Of a stretch of DNA of 64,000 nucleotides, positions 43,632 to 55,049 are shown in pieces (the first letter of the stretch is position 1; each line of letters begins with the position of its first letter). Both the position numbers and the translations under genes were made by a program. The stretch is taken from contig MPUH01000007.1 in assembly GCA_001970955.1 (NCBI GenBank), positions 124,001 to 188,000 on the forward strand, given 5' to 3'. Below the pieces are notes generated by a model. The model ran no database searches. It worked only from the letters and a program-made list of their open reading frames with translations, and was not told where the DNA came from. This DNA is from Stentor coeruleus. Its lineage: Eukaryota > Ciliophora > Heterotrichea > Heterotrichida > Stentoridae.

Positions 43632-45068
43632 TTATTATAAACCATGATTTGAACTTTCCTATTGACCCATCTTCAAAAAACTATTGTATAAGTAATTTAA
43701 ATATATATAATAGCTCTACTCAAACACTGATTCTTTGATGAATTTAAGAAATCGATTGTACTAATTTTGAGAGTTCATAACATTGCACATTTTCACACAA
43801 CTTTCATATCTGAAGAATTTTAAGATATATTCATCTACGTTTAAAAGAGTACTCTCCTAAAAAATTGATAATCCCAAATCATTTCTTTTATAGGTACTTA
43901 TATATGATTTTCTCATGGTACTTTAAAATGAATATCATAAGAAAGTAGTCCATGATTCCACTAGTCATTAGAAATTTCAACACTTTTTATGTTGCTTAAG
44001 ATTTTCTTCGTAATTTATGCTCATCCTCTTTGCTATTTCAGTACACATTATATCCTGTTTGTATTGAAATTAAGATAAAGCCTATAATATGATAGATTTT
44101 CATTCTATATTTATCAGGAATTAGAAGATTTCTGAAAGTTGTTATCATGTAATTATAAATATTAAATTTTTTATTATTAAGGGTACTTTAGCAAATTAAG
44201 TCAAAGACAGAAGCATGTTATAGCACATGAGATCTGTAATTGCTACAGTGAAGTGCACCTGATTTATCGTACAGGAAATACTTTTAAAATCTTAAATAGT
44301 CATATAGAAGAAAGCTAATATTCTAATTTTATGATGTGAACCCACACCTTTGGCTAATAAATTAGTCTCCAGTGCTAATGATGTTGAATATTGGTTTTTA
44401 ATTATTTCAAATACCTAAATACAAGCAAGTATAGCAGATGGATGCTTTTGAAGGTCTTAACTTGATATGTGCATACACTACCCAAAAGTTTATCAAATAC
44501 TAAGGCTAAGGAATATTTTTATAAGCACATAATCTTAATCAATTACTTTAAAAAAAATATACTAGTATGAAAATATTAATAGGCATTACATGAAGGAAAT
44601 GCTTTTAATCAGTATTTTCTATTAGTTAAGCAATTGAGGCTTGCGAGAAAATTGAAAAAAATCGACTTGCTCTTAGTGAACCTCTAATAAGCAATTAATG
44701 TCTTAAAAATTCAAATTATCATCAAAATGAATTTCTACTTCATCAAGCATAATCTCAATATCTATAGTCAAGCCAAACTAATCTCTTACAATCTCTATAA
44801 ATTTCTTTTTTTATACACCTGATTTGTCTAAGACTCTTCAAATATTATTTTCACCTTAAAATATCTCAAATATAGCACTCAGAATTCAAATATCATCAGT
44901 ATCCTATCAAAGCCATCTTTCATTACAAATCCCATATGCCTCCCCTCATCCGAAAAGCAAAATTTCACTTAAAAATTCACTAATAAAATCAAACTTTTTC
45001 ACCACATTTATACATCATAAATTCTCTAAACTCAAATTTGAGACTAATTATAGGGCTAAATATTATAA
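43632..45068. other. 1.4-kb divergent intergenic region
   Basis: AT-rich with no intact gene or recognisable RNA. A few short open stretches near 44640 have no start and weak coding character. Confidence 0.45.
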
Positions 45069-46475
45069 ATGGAAGAGCTTAAGATCACTGGTGGGGATTT
45101 CGTCAGCGAGAAAAAAGGCAAGCTCCGTGACAACTACCGTATCGGAAACAAACTTGGAGATGGAGCATTTGGCAGTGTACGCAAAATCACTCACCGAGTG
45201 ACGGGAGAAGTACGTGCAGTAAAGACCATTCACAAGAAAAACCTTCGTAGTGAAGAAGAAAGACAAACTTTTTTCAATGAAGTTGCAGTATTAAGAGAGC
45301 TTGATCATCCAAATGTTTTAAAACTATACGAATATTACCAAGACGAAAAAAACTACTATTTAATCACCGAGCTTTGCAGTGGTGGTGAACTATTCGACAG
45401 AATCATAAGCCATGGATCATTTTCTGAAGCTATGGGGGCAAACTATATGAAGCAGATTCTCTCAGTTATAGCTTATTCTCATGATAGACATATAGTCCAT
45501 CGTGACTTGAAACCAGAGAATTTTCTTTTAGATACAACAGCTGAAGATGCAAATCTTAAAGTTATTGATTTTGGTACAGCGCAGTTTTTCACACCAGGAA
45601 CTTTGATGACTGCTAAATTTGGCACACCTTATTATATTGCCCCTGAAGTTCTTAAATGTAGCTATGACGAAAGGTGTGATGTTTGGAGTGCTGGAGTGAA
45701 TATGTACGTGCTTCTGTGTGGGTATCCACCTTTCGGAGGCTCAAATGATGACCAAATTCTCAAAAAAATCGCTATTGGCAGATTCTCATTTCCATCACCT
45801 GAGTGGGATTTCATTAGCTTCGAAGCTAAGGATCTTATTACCAAGATGCTAACATTTGACTACACCAGGAGAATCTCAGCTAGAGAAGCTTTACAGCATC
45901 CATGGCTTAATAATGCCAGCGTCACTCCTATTGACAACTCAACAGCAAAAAGTATTTTTACTAATCTCACAAGTTTCCGTTCTGAACAGAAACTTCAAAA
46001 AGCTACTTATTCGTTCATAGCCTCGCAGTTAGCCACTAAAAAGGAAAGAGAAGAGATGCTTGAGCTTTTTAAGTCTTTAGATACAGACAATTCAGGAACA
46101 GTATCTAGAGACGAGCTTATTAGAGGTTTTAATAATCTTTATGCTGATGAAATTGAAGATATTGATGCTGAAGTTGATAAAATAATGAGACAAGTTGATA
46201 CAGATAAATCAGGGGAAATTGATTACTCTGAGTTTGTTGCAGCATCAATGAATAGAACTAAGCTTTTGTCTAAAGAAAGACTTGAAGCAGCATTTAAAGC
46301 TTTTGATATTGATGGAAGTGGAACTATTTCAGCTGATGAACTGAAGTCAATGCTTGGTAAATATCATGCTTATGATGATGAAATGTGGACTAATATCATC
46401 CGTGAAGTTGATCAAAATGGTGATGGAGTCATCGATTTGAGGGAGTTTAGCGAGATGATGCTTAAATTCACTTAG
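45069..46475 (+). CDS. CDPK: Calcium-dependent protein kinase
   Basis: 468 aa. The kinase domain is ~25-285: KLGDGAFGSVRKITH, VRAVKTIHKK, IVHRDLKPENFLL, KVIDFGTAQ, KFGTPYYIAPEVL and DVWSAGVNMYVLLCGYPPFG. A junction helix follows (~290-330), then four canonical EF-hands: DTDNSGTVSRDE, DTDKSGEIDYSE, DIDGSGTISADE and DQNGDGVIDLRE. Every loop keeps acidic position 12. There is no Gly2, so no N-myristoylation; membrane targeting is not predicted. CDPKs link Ca2+ transients to ciliary and contractile responses in alveolates. Intronless. Confidence 0.97.
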   Translation: MEELKITGGDFVSEKKGKLRDNYRIGNKLGDGAFGSVRKITHRVTGEVRAVKTIHKKNLRSEEERQTFFNEVAVLRELDHPNVLKLYEYYQDEKNYYLITELCSGGELFDRIISHGSFSEAMGANYMKQILSVIAYSHDRHIVHRDLKPENFLLDTTAEDANLKVIDFGTAQFFTPGTLMTAKFGTPYYIAPEVLKCSYDERCDVWSAGVNMYVLLCGYPPFGGSNDDQILKKIAIGRFSFPSPEWDFISFEAKDLITKMLTFDYTRRISAREALQHPWLNNASVTPIDNSTAKSIFTNLTSFRSEQKLQKATYSFIASQLATKKEREEMLELFKSLDTDNSGTVSRDELIRGFNNLYADEIEDIDAEVDKIMRQVDTDKSGEIDYSEFVAASMNRTKLLSKERLEAAFKAFDIDGSGTISADELKSMLGKYHAYDDEMWTNIIREVDQNGDGVIDLREFSEMMLKFT

Positions 46476-46872
46476 TTAGGGTAAATATAATCAAAATTAG
46501 GCTCAACAGTGATTGATTAAAATTTTTAATGTTTTATAAATTGATATTCATTGTAGCACCTTTGACTATATCGACAAGTGAGTATTTAGAATTTAAATGT
46601 TTGATCAGATATATGAAGATTTCAAGACTTGGTATCAGATAGAGTCCTTTACATGGGCAATGCGCTAATTTTACAAAACTTTATGTGTCATTTGGATTGA
46701 AAGAATATTATAATTAATTTCTTAGTATTAGTTCACAGATATCGGGTCAAATTTTATTACTGCACTGCCATATATAATTTGGAATCAGAATCTCTTTCAA
46801 TTTTTGTGAAATTTATATTAATAATTCAATTCTTTAGTATATCATATAAACTATTCTCATAAATATAAACTT
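46476..46872. other. Convergent intergenic region
   Basis: AT-rich; nothing recognised. Confidence 0.5.
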
Positions 46873-47340
46873 TTATTTTAAACTTATCTGTGCCCTGTGA
46901 TTATGAATAAGAGCTCTAAATTGCTCAGAAGTAATTGGCCTAAGAGTTTTTCTTTTCGTCATAAGGCTTTTATGCCTCTTTTTACTTAAATTTGGCAAAA
47001 ATCTGATTTTTTTTCTTTGTGATATTGGAGTCAAATTTAGTTGCCGTAATCCTATTGCATCATAATCCTTGCTTGTAATTCTCTTAGAGCAGAGTTTTTC
47101 ATTTATTTCGCCTAGAGGTGAGATCTTCATACAACTTACAAGTCTTTGTTTAACTAACAGTTTCTTTCTGCTTGGGGCTGAAAAGAAAAACCTTAAATTA
47201 GGGTCAGTTAGCCCATTATATTCTGGCTTTCTAGTTTTAACCCTTGTAAAGTCTAAACAAAAGTCAGCCTTGTGAAGCGTATTATTAAGATTTTGCATAA
47301 ATATTAACTTATACTGAGTAAAATCAAAATTCATCAGCAT
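46873..47340 (-). CDS. Small basic protein of unknown function
   Basis: 155 aa from the first ATG; an internal Met (MQNLNNTLHKADFC) is an equally good start. Strongly basic, with SAPSRKKLLVKQRLVS and SQRKKIRFLPNLSKKRHKSL. No domain recognised. Similar in size and style to the 39208-39621 gene but without clear sequence likeness. Confidence 0.65.
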   Translation of the reverse strand: MLMNFDFTQYKLIFMQNLNNTLHKADFCLDFTRVKTRKPEYNGLTDPNLRFFFSAPSRKKLLVKQRLVSCMKISPLGEINEKLCSKRITSKDYDAIGLRQLNLTPISQRKKIRFLPNLSKKRHKSLMTKRKTLRPITSEQFRALIHNHRAQISLK

Positions 47341-48216
47341 AATAATTTGATTTATGCCAGTTATCTCATATTAAATAATCAAATAATATGATCATCATTT
47401 TGGATATAAGCATAAGCGGGGATAGTATTTTAAACCATGCTTGCATTAGAATAAGAAAATAATAACAAATGCACATTTATATTATTTGTATGAATCTGGT
47501 TAGAATGAATATATTTTTTTAATAGAAATTATTGTAAGATATGACTTTAAATTTATGATATGCTAAGTATAAGATCTCTAAACAAATATAGCAAATTATT
47601 TTATAGCTTTTGTAATTATTAAAGCAAATCTTAATGCTTTCAAAAAATTAAAGCAATGTTTCATGAGTTGTTGAGCATTCTCAAATTGTTTTTAAAAGAT
47701 TTAATATAATAACTTCTGAGCTATTTAGGTATTTTTTGAGTATATATGCTAAATATAACTAATATGTAAATTCATTCAATGAGGAATGCCTTAAGTCTGA
47801 TGAATTTAATGAAAAAGATGCACATCAAAATTTAGTAAGCCTAAAAATTATGGTCAAAGCAAAGAATTAAGAGTCTATGCTAATTTTTGTGGATTTATTG
47901 AAAGTTTTAACTATATTAATTATAAGGGAAAAAATATCAAACACAATTAATAATTATATTAGCACTAAGACAAAATTTTATAAAATATTTAAATTCTATA
48001 GAGCAGACAATAATTTTATTCTCAACACACATTCTCTAGGTATATCCAATTTTATTATAAATTATTTTTATAAAAACCAAAGCTAGTATCATCTTGCAAA
48101 CATAATAAATTGGATAAAATCATTAAAAAATACTTTGCTGTATAAAAGTCGTCTTATATTTTACTCTTTCCAAATAAAAAAAAATTGTAGCCCCCATCTA
48201 AAAAAAACCTATAAAA
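47341..48216. other. Divergent intergenic with one coding-like remnant
   Basis: AT-rich. At 47763-47870 a plus-strand frame of 35 codons without ATG start has coding composition (NSFNEECLKSDEFNEKDAHQ); likely a relic. Confidence 0.4.
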
Positions 48217-48699
48217 ATGAATTCCTTGACCAAGGCATTTAAAGGGCTTAATGTTAGTAGGGAAAAAAAAGATTCAAAAATAGACACTAAGATGTTTGGA
48301 TATTATCATTGTAAAGATTGTAATAGGCATTGGCAAAGCGCAAATTCATGGAAAGATTATGGCCAGAAATGCCAATCTTGTGGGAAAATCATTATGGCAT
48401 ATCATCGTGAAGAGTTTTTAAAAAATGAAGAAAATAAAATAGACTTAAAAAAGCCTCATCCGAAGCATTTGTGCCAGAAGTGTCAAATTTATGGTGATTG
48501 CACAATAAGAATATCTGATATCAGCAATCGCAATAAAAGGAAATATAATCTTTATTCTAGAGGTGAAGATAATTCTAGTGAAAGTTATTCAGATCATGAT
48601 GATGATTATTATTATGATGATGATGATTATTATTATTATGATGATGATGATGATTATTATTATGATGATGATGATTATTATTATGATGATGATGATTAA
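48217..48699 (+). CDS. 3CxxC-type zinc-finger protein with Asp/Tyr tail
   Basis: 160 aa. Residues ~28-100 resemble the zf-3CxxC/ZAR1-like zinc domain: FGYYHCKDCNRHW, then KCQSCGKIIMAYHREEF, then HLCQKCQIYGDC, giving three C-x2-C pairs and a His. The last ~38 residues are runs of Asp and Tyr only (DDDDYYY repeated), encoded by GAT and TAT runs. ZAR1 relatives bind RNA and are enriched in germ cells; whether that holds here is unknown. The start is the ATG at 48217 after a 5' flank with an A-rich run. Confidence 0.8.
   Translation: MNSLTKAFKGLNVSREKKDSKIDTKMFGYYHCKDCNRHWQSANSWKDYGQKCQSCGKIIMAYHREEFLKNEENKIDLKKPHPKHLCQKCQIYGDCTIRISDISNRNKRKYNLYSRGEDNSSESYSDHDDDYYYDDDDYYYYDDDDDYYYDDDDYYYDDDD
48597..48699 (+). 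repeat. GAT/TAT trinucleotide repeat tract
   Basis: About 100 bp of alternating GAT and TAT runs in frame with the 3CxxC protein, encoding the Asp/Tyr tail. Length may vary between alleles. Confidence 0.85.
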
Positions 48700-48805
48700 G
48701 AATTAATAATATTCTAGTAGCTATCTAGGCTATTTAAATAGCATGGCATTTAATCATCAATCATCATAATTCAATATAATTTCAAATATAATAAATATTA
48801 TATGA

Positions 48806-49003
48806 GGAATTATATCAGATAAATTAATCACATATAGCACAAGACTCGCCTCCATCATCTTGACGCTAAAGAAAAGAAACAGCAAAGAACTCCTCAGCCA
48901 AGTAAAGAGTCACATAAACAGTGGCAACGAGTGGTTTAACATACCGAATCTGCCCAAAGAAAGAGATCGTAGGACAAACAAACCTCGATCAGACAAGGTT
49001 TAA
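48806..49003 (+). pseudogene. GC-richer orphan open frame, possible exon or relic
   Basis: 65 codons between TGA and TAA without an ATG; the composition is clearly less AT-rich than its surroundings. It reads STRLASIILTLKKRNSKELL, then SQVKSHINSGNEWFNIPNLP, then KERDRRTNKPRSDK. It has protein character but no recognised family; a structured RNA is the alternative. No 15/16-nt acceptor pattern attaches it to an upstream exon. Confidence 0.35.
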
Positions 49004-50121
49004 ACCATGCCACCTTAACTATCACCTACTTTAAACTTTAATCATATATTAAATACTATTCTTCAAAGGTAAAAAAAATAATATTATAATAAAAAATGTT
49101 TAAGTTTATTTTCGCCTTTAGTAGCACTTTAGTTTATTGTAAATAAAAGTAGTTATGAAGGAAAATCTTAATAATGGTATTAGCATGCTCATAGTCATTC
49201 TTCCTATGCCTTAAGAAATTTTATTTATTCAATGTGATATTTCACAGATAAAAGTATATTCATTAAATTCTAGTATTTTTCGAATGGTTTTCTCGCTTGA
49301 AAAATTTTAATAAATAATTTTTACTAAGATATCTACTTATTTAACTATCTATACATTAAATTAGATTTTATTATTAAAAAGCAGATTGCAATAATTAAAA
49401 TATTTTATCAAATAGTTTCCAACTTTAATATCATGCAAACGCTTTTTGAAGATATATGCATAAAGAGACAGTATGTTGATAGGCATGAATAATTTATACT
49501 TATTTTCTCTTTAGCATACTAAGCTTTAAACTTTTCACTTAAAAGTACTAATTTTAAAAATGGGAGCTAAACTTAATCCCATTATCTTCCCGGCTACTTT
49601 TTAAATCACCTCTCAAGTTCAAGTAGCTAAATTTATGCATCTCAAGCTTATGTCATCAAGAAAATCAAAATTTTTCTTTTAAAATCAAATCTAAGAAAAT
49701 TTACCTAATTCAATCAAATTTCCTTACCAAGTCCATGCCACAATTCACTTTCATCTAATGCATACTAACCTTGTTAAGTTCTCCTAATAAAATTTAATCT
49801 CTCTAGGTCTTTAGCATCCTTTCAAAATGAATGACAGGCATATAGCAAAAAAGCCCGCTCTGGTAAGTCCTAACGCTGCCAAAACCAATTATATATACTT
49901 TCATCCTTCAACACTTTTCACAGGTCCTTACTCCTCTTCCTCTATATCCTTAAAAATTCATCAAATTTTAAAGTGCCTCGGCGATTTCTGAATTGAAATG
50001 CCATTTCTAAAATCCTAAGGACCAGGGGGTCCATAATCAATAGGCATAAAAAATCAAGGGGTTATCTCTAATTACATGAACAAATATAAAAGGGGTCAAA
50101 AAATCCCTAGCCATAATTTAA
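49004..50121. other. 5' flank of alpha-tubulin
   Basis: AT-rich. It contains a 54-codon frame at 49827-49991 (MNDRHIAKKPALVSPNAAKT) of uncertain reality, and a short perfect hairpin GGACC-AGGG-GGTCC at 50019-50032, about 90 bp before the tubulin ATG. Confidence 0.4.
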
Positions 50122-51506
<1,385 letters not shown>

Positions 51507-52194
51507 GTCTAATAATAGGTTAACTTCTTAAAAAATATTTTGTTTAATTTTTGCGAGTTTTTTATATTATTGTGCATATGTAATAAAAATCTTGAAGATA
51601 ATTTAAAATGAGTAGTGATTAGATTTAGTTTAGAATTCATGGAGATAAGGTAGAGTTGAAGATTATTAAAGGCAATAATTTAGAGTTCATTACAGCAGTA
51701 ATTAGTAAATCAAATATTTTGCTAATAAAATTCTTATTGAGTTCCTATTATATTTCCACTTAACAAATTGGTGATTATTCTTATAGAATTAGAAAATACT
51801 AATAAAAATAGCAAAAGCCTAACAGCATTAAAATTCAAATTATAATATACTTAGTATTTTAGAGTGTATTGCACTTTTAAATTCTATTTTAAAGCTTTAA
51901 TATCTACTTTTATATTTTAATATCTATCTATTGTTAAGAAAAGTTGATAGTACTCGAGAATGAATAGCAATTCCTGTGTGAATTTGATAATATTAAAAAC
52001 TTGTTACATGCTGAACTGGCTGAATCTGAACTAAAGGTTGATTAACAAGAATGCATCTCATAGTTCATAGAAAAATAAAAATAAATTCAAGAATCAAATG
52101 CAAAATTCCAATAATAAATTATGCTATTCTAAATCATGAATCATATAAAGGTGCATTTTTAAATCTAAAACTAAATTTATCCTATTTCTTCCTT
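51507..52194. other. Convergent intergenic with a coding-like relic
   Basis: At 51941-52045 a plus-strand frame reads KLIVLENE, a TAG, then QFLCEFDNIKNLLHAELAES and a stop. The composition is that of a coiled-coil gene; it is probably a decayed fragment. The rest is AT-rich. Confidence 0.35.
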
Positions 52195-54324
52195 CTACAT
52201 CAATATGATCTTGCTCTTTTCAACTCCATTCTTCAAAAGGAAGCCATGATAATATCTATTAAACCCTGAAGGCCCACAAATCCAAGCGTATGTAACTTCT
52301 TTATCCAAATAACTCTTAACAAGTTCTGGTATCTGTTTTGTTTGTTCAACATTATCATCAAGTAGAATATGTATTTTTAACCAAGGGGGACTAATAGTAT
52401 CTCGCATTTTTTCTAATAAATCCAGGGCAAATCCATCTTTCCATGAACGGAAGAATGCAAAAACCGTTAATTTGAATTTATTCTCATTACAACCAACTTT
52501 CCAGGCATAATAAATTAGATCCAAGAAAGGAACCAATCCAGTACCACCACCAAAAGCTAGGTAATTTCCTTCCATTATACTGAGCATAAGTCCTGGTCCA
52601 TAAGGTCCTTTAATATTAAGAACTTCTCCTATATTAAGAGAATTCATATGATTAGTCATATACCCACCAGGATATACTTTATATATGAATTTAACCAAGC
52701 CATCATCTACTCTTTCAACTCTTTCAACACTTTGTGTTAGACCAATTTCAGTACTCCATTCAATAAGATCAACAAACATAGTGCTATAATATCTACGTAC
52801 AGTCTTAAGTCTAGTTGAATGTAAGATCATAAAGTGTTTTCCTATCCATGAAGGGTCTTGACAGTGAACTGCCATTTTGAAGTCATCAGATTTTAAGTAA
52901 ATCAAGAATGTGCTATCATTTAGAGCTTTCTTTGACACCAATGCAAATTCCATTTGATTATGATTGTTATTTGTTGGCGAATACAAGTACCCCTCTGGAG
53001 TAGGAATACGACTAATGGCTAAATTCTTGAAGTAAGAGAAAGCTTTGTTTGAATGAGTATATGGAAGGATGGCACCCCCATAGCTGCTACAACCCACCAT
53101 ATATTTGCCAGTATCTTCTCCAATGCATTCAGATATCATGAAACTACCTCCAGGGTGGCTGAGCATAAAGCCTCCAACGTCAAGGACCATATCATCAGCA
53201 AACATTAACTTAGAGCCATTTGCTATCATTTCCATAGCAGCAGAATGAGTAGTTATAGGGAGTTTAGGGCTTGCAGGCTGTCTCCTATTTTTAAAAAATA
53301 TTTGATATACGTCAAAGCCAATAAAAGCAACTACAGTTATCACATATCCTAAAATAGTAAGACCTATACCAGTCTTTCCATTATAAATATCCCAACCTTT
53401 AAAACAGTTGATAAGACCTATTATGAGTAATGCATAACCAATAACTTTGTGTGCCCGGACCATGAAAGTAAGGGCTTGCACATTCTTAGTAAATATTTTG
53501 AAATATGAGTACATCATGCCAAAGATGCATTGGGCAATAACTATAGAAGACATGATCATACCAATTCTTGAATGATCTAAAGTTTGTTCTGATATAGTTT
53601 CAGTAGGATATTGATCATCTTTGTAAATATTTGAAGAGCTGATAATTGTAATAAGTGAAGCTATTAACAAAGGTATAGTGTGTATATAAATCCACCATGA
53701 AGTGTATTTAAAGTATCTAGATACAAAGATTCCTATAACGGCTAGGCAACTCCAACTTACAGACATAGCTACTCCATGATTATATTTTGTATCTTTTGTT
53801 GATGAGAAATACATATTGGCTTTTGTTGAAGCCCATGCAAAACCTGCATCACCGTAATTAGTATGCTCAGTCCAGCCCCTATGGTTATTACGGTAACCCC
53901 AGCAAATATTTCCTTTAATATCTGGGTATATTTGTTGGTCATATTTGTCTCCAGTATTAAGCTTACGTTTAAATGTAATATCTATGTTGCCGGAAGCATC
54001 AACCCCTCCAGAAACTTTTACTATATCCTCTGTCCCACCTTCTGAAATATCATCTCGAGGTGTCCCATGATCACGAGACCAATAATCGATAAGTGATATG
54101 TTTTCCCCATCCGTTAAGGCTGCAAACATATCACAATTAGTCATGCTTGAACGAAGGCCTATGGAGCAATATCCTAATTTTATCTTGCACAATAAACGAA
54201 TCTGAATCCACTCATTATCCAGCACATTCCATTCCATAGTCATTACAGAGTCAATTGTTTGGTTTAAAGTCTCTCCTCCGAATATTCCTGATGTAAGTAT
54301 AAAAGTCAACAGAATAGCTTTCAT
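52195..54324 (-). CDS. DOMON / cytochrome b561 / b5 / flavin reductase fusion protein
   Basis: 709 aa with a whole electron path in one chain. Residues 1-17 are a signal peptide; ~22-165 a DOMON domain (MEWNVLDNEWIQIRLLC, then SLIDYWSRDHGTPRDD); ~185-365 a b561-type transmembrane core with candidate haem His in NHGVAMSVSW, YIHTIPLL, LDHSRIGM and VRAHKVIGY; ~375-450 a cytochrome-b5-like domain with HPGGSF and a second His in THSNKAF; ~465-709 a b5-reductase/FNR module with FAD loop (Arg-rich RRYYSTM), GPYGPGLML, GGGTGLVPFLDLIYY and CGPSGFNRYY for NAD(P)H. It probably moves electrons from cytosolic NAD(P)H across a membrane, as ferric or ascorbate-linked reductases do. Intronless. Confidence 0.9.
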   Translation of the reverse strand: MKAILLTFILTSGIFGGETLNQTIDSVMTMEWNVLDNEWIQIRLLCKIKLGYCSIGLRSSMTNCDMFAALTDGENISLIDYWSRDHGTPRDDISEGGTEDIVKVSGGVDASGNIDITFKRKLNTGDKYDQQIYPDIKGNICWGYRNNHRGWTEHTNYGDAGFAWASTKANMYFSSTKDTKYNHGVAMSVSWSCLAVIGIFVSRYFKYTSWWIYIHTIPLLIASLITIISSSNIYKDDQYPTETISEQTLDHSRIGMIMSSIVIAQCIFGMMYSYFKIFTKNVQALTFMVRAHKVIGYALLIIGLINCFKGWDIYNGKTGIGLTILGYVITVVAFIGFDVYQIFFKNRRQPASPKLPITTHSAAMEMIANGSKLMFADDMVLDVGGFMLSHPGGSFMISECIGEDTGKYMVGCSSYGGAILPYTHSNKAFSYFKNLAISRIPTPEGYLYSPTNNNHNQMEFALVSKKALNDSTFLIYLKSDDFKMAVHCQDPSWIGKHFMILHSTRLKTVRRYYSTMFVDLIEWSTEIGLTQSVERVERVDDGLVKFIYKVYPGGYMTNHMNSLNIGEVLNIKGPYGPGLMLSIMEGNYLAFGGGTGLVPFLDLIYYAWKVGCNENKFKLTVFAFFRSWKDGFALDLLEKMRDTISPPWLKIHILLDDNVEQTKQIPELVKSYLDKEVTYAWICGPSGFNRYYHGFLLKNGVEKSKIILM

Positions 54325-55049
54325 ATTTATTACTTGAAATATGATTGGATTTTTAATAGCTTAAGGGTATGAAGTTTATATGCTTTATATGATATTTTAT
54401 AAAAATAGGCATGCTTTGATTTTTTAAATCTTCCATTTACATTTAGCCTCTATTTTGGGCTAGTGATATAACTCTTATTTTTAGATGGGAACGAAAATGT
54501 TATAGTATGATGTGCTGAAGTTGATAATCAAAAGCAAAAGGCACTATCAAATTAGTTCTTAAAGTTTTTATGAATGCTTATATACAAAATAGCTTATCAC
54601 CAATTATTAACTTAAACTTTTTATCCCTTTAGGTAAGTTAATTTCTTGATTTTGCAAAAAACTCAAGTGTGCACTAATCTAAAGATTTTCATTGAACAAC
54701 GAAGCAATTAAATAACCTGAAGAAAAGGCAATAGAGCTTTTAATTCATATAAAACTCATATATCACTTAGGCTATCAGAAACTTTTTGCAGTATAAATTT
54801 TATGCTTTGGCTGCTTCAAAAGTTTATTTTAAGTTGAAATTTAATTTTAAAATGCTTATAATTAATTGCTACTCTGTGCAGCAAGACTATTTAATTTTAT
54901 AAGATTTTAAAAAAATAAGATAAATGCTATTTGAAATAAGATACATAAAATTATCAAAGTTTCTTTATGCACCCAAATTATTTATCTTAACTAATTCCTA
55001 ATGATTTACATAATAAGTATTAATTTAACTATTTCCTAAGAATTAAAAA
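54325..55049. other. Divergent intergenic, nothing recognised
   Basis: AT-rich, 725 bp. Confidence 0.5.

Noticed and set aside
48806-49003. SRP, RNase P, U-snRNA or telomerase RNA in the GC-richer island
   Set aside because: None of the conserved sequence blocks of these RNAs that I know is visible on either strand.
49863-49924. Conventional ~61-nt intron with GTAAGT, CTAAC and CACAG before alpha-tubulin
   Set aside because: All supported introns here are 15-16 nt, and the segment is also open in frame; no exon pair is confirmed.
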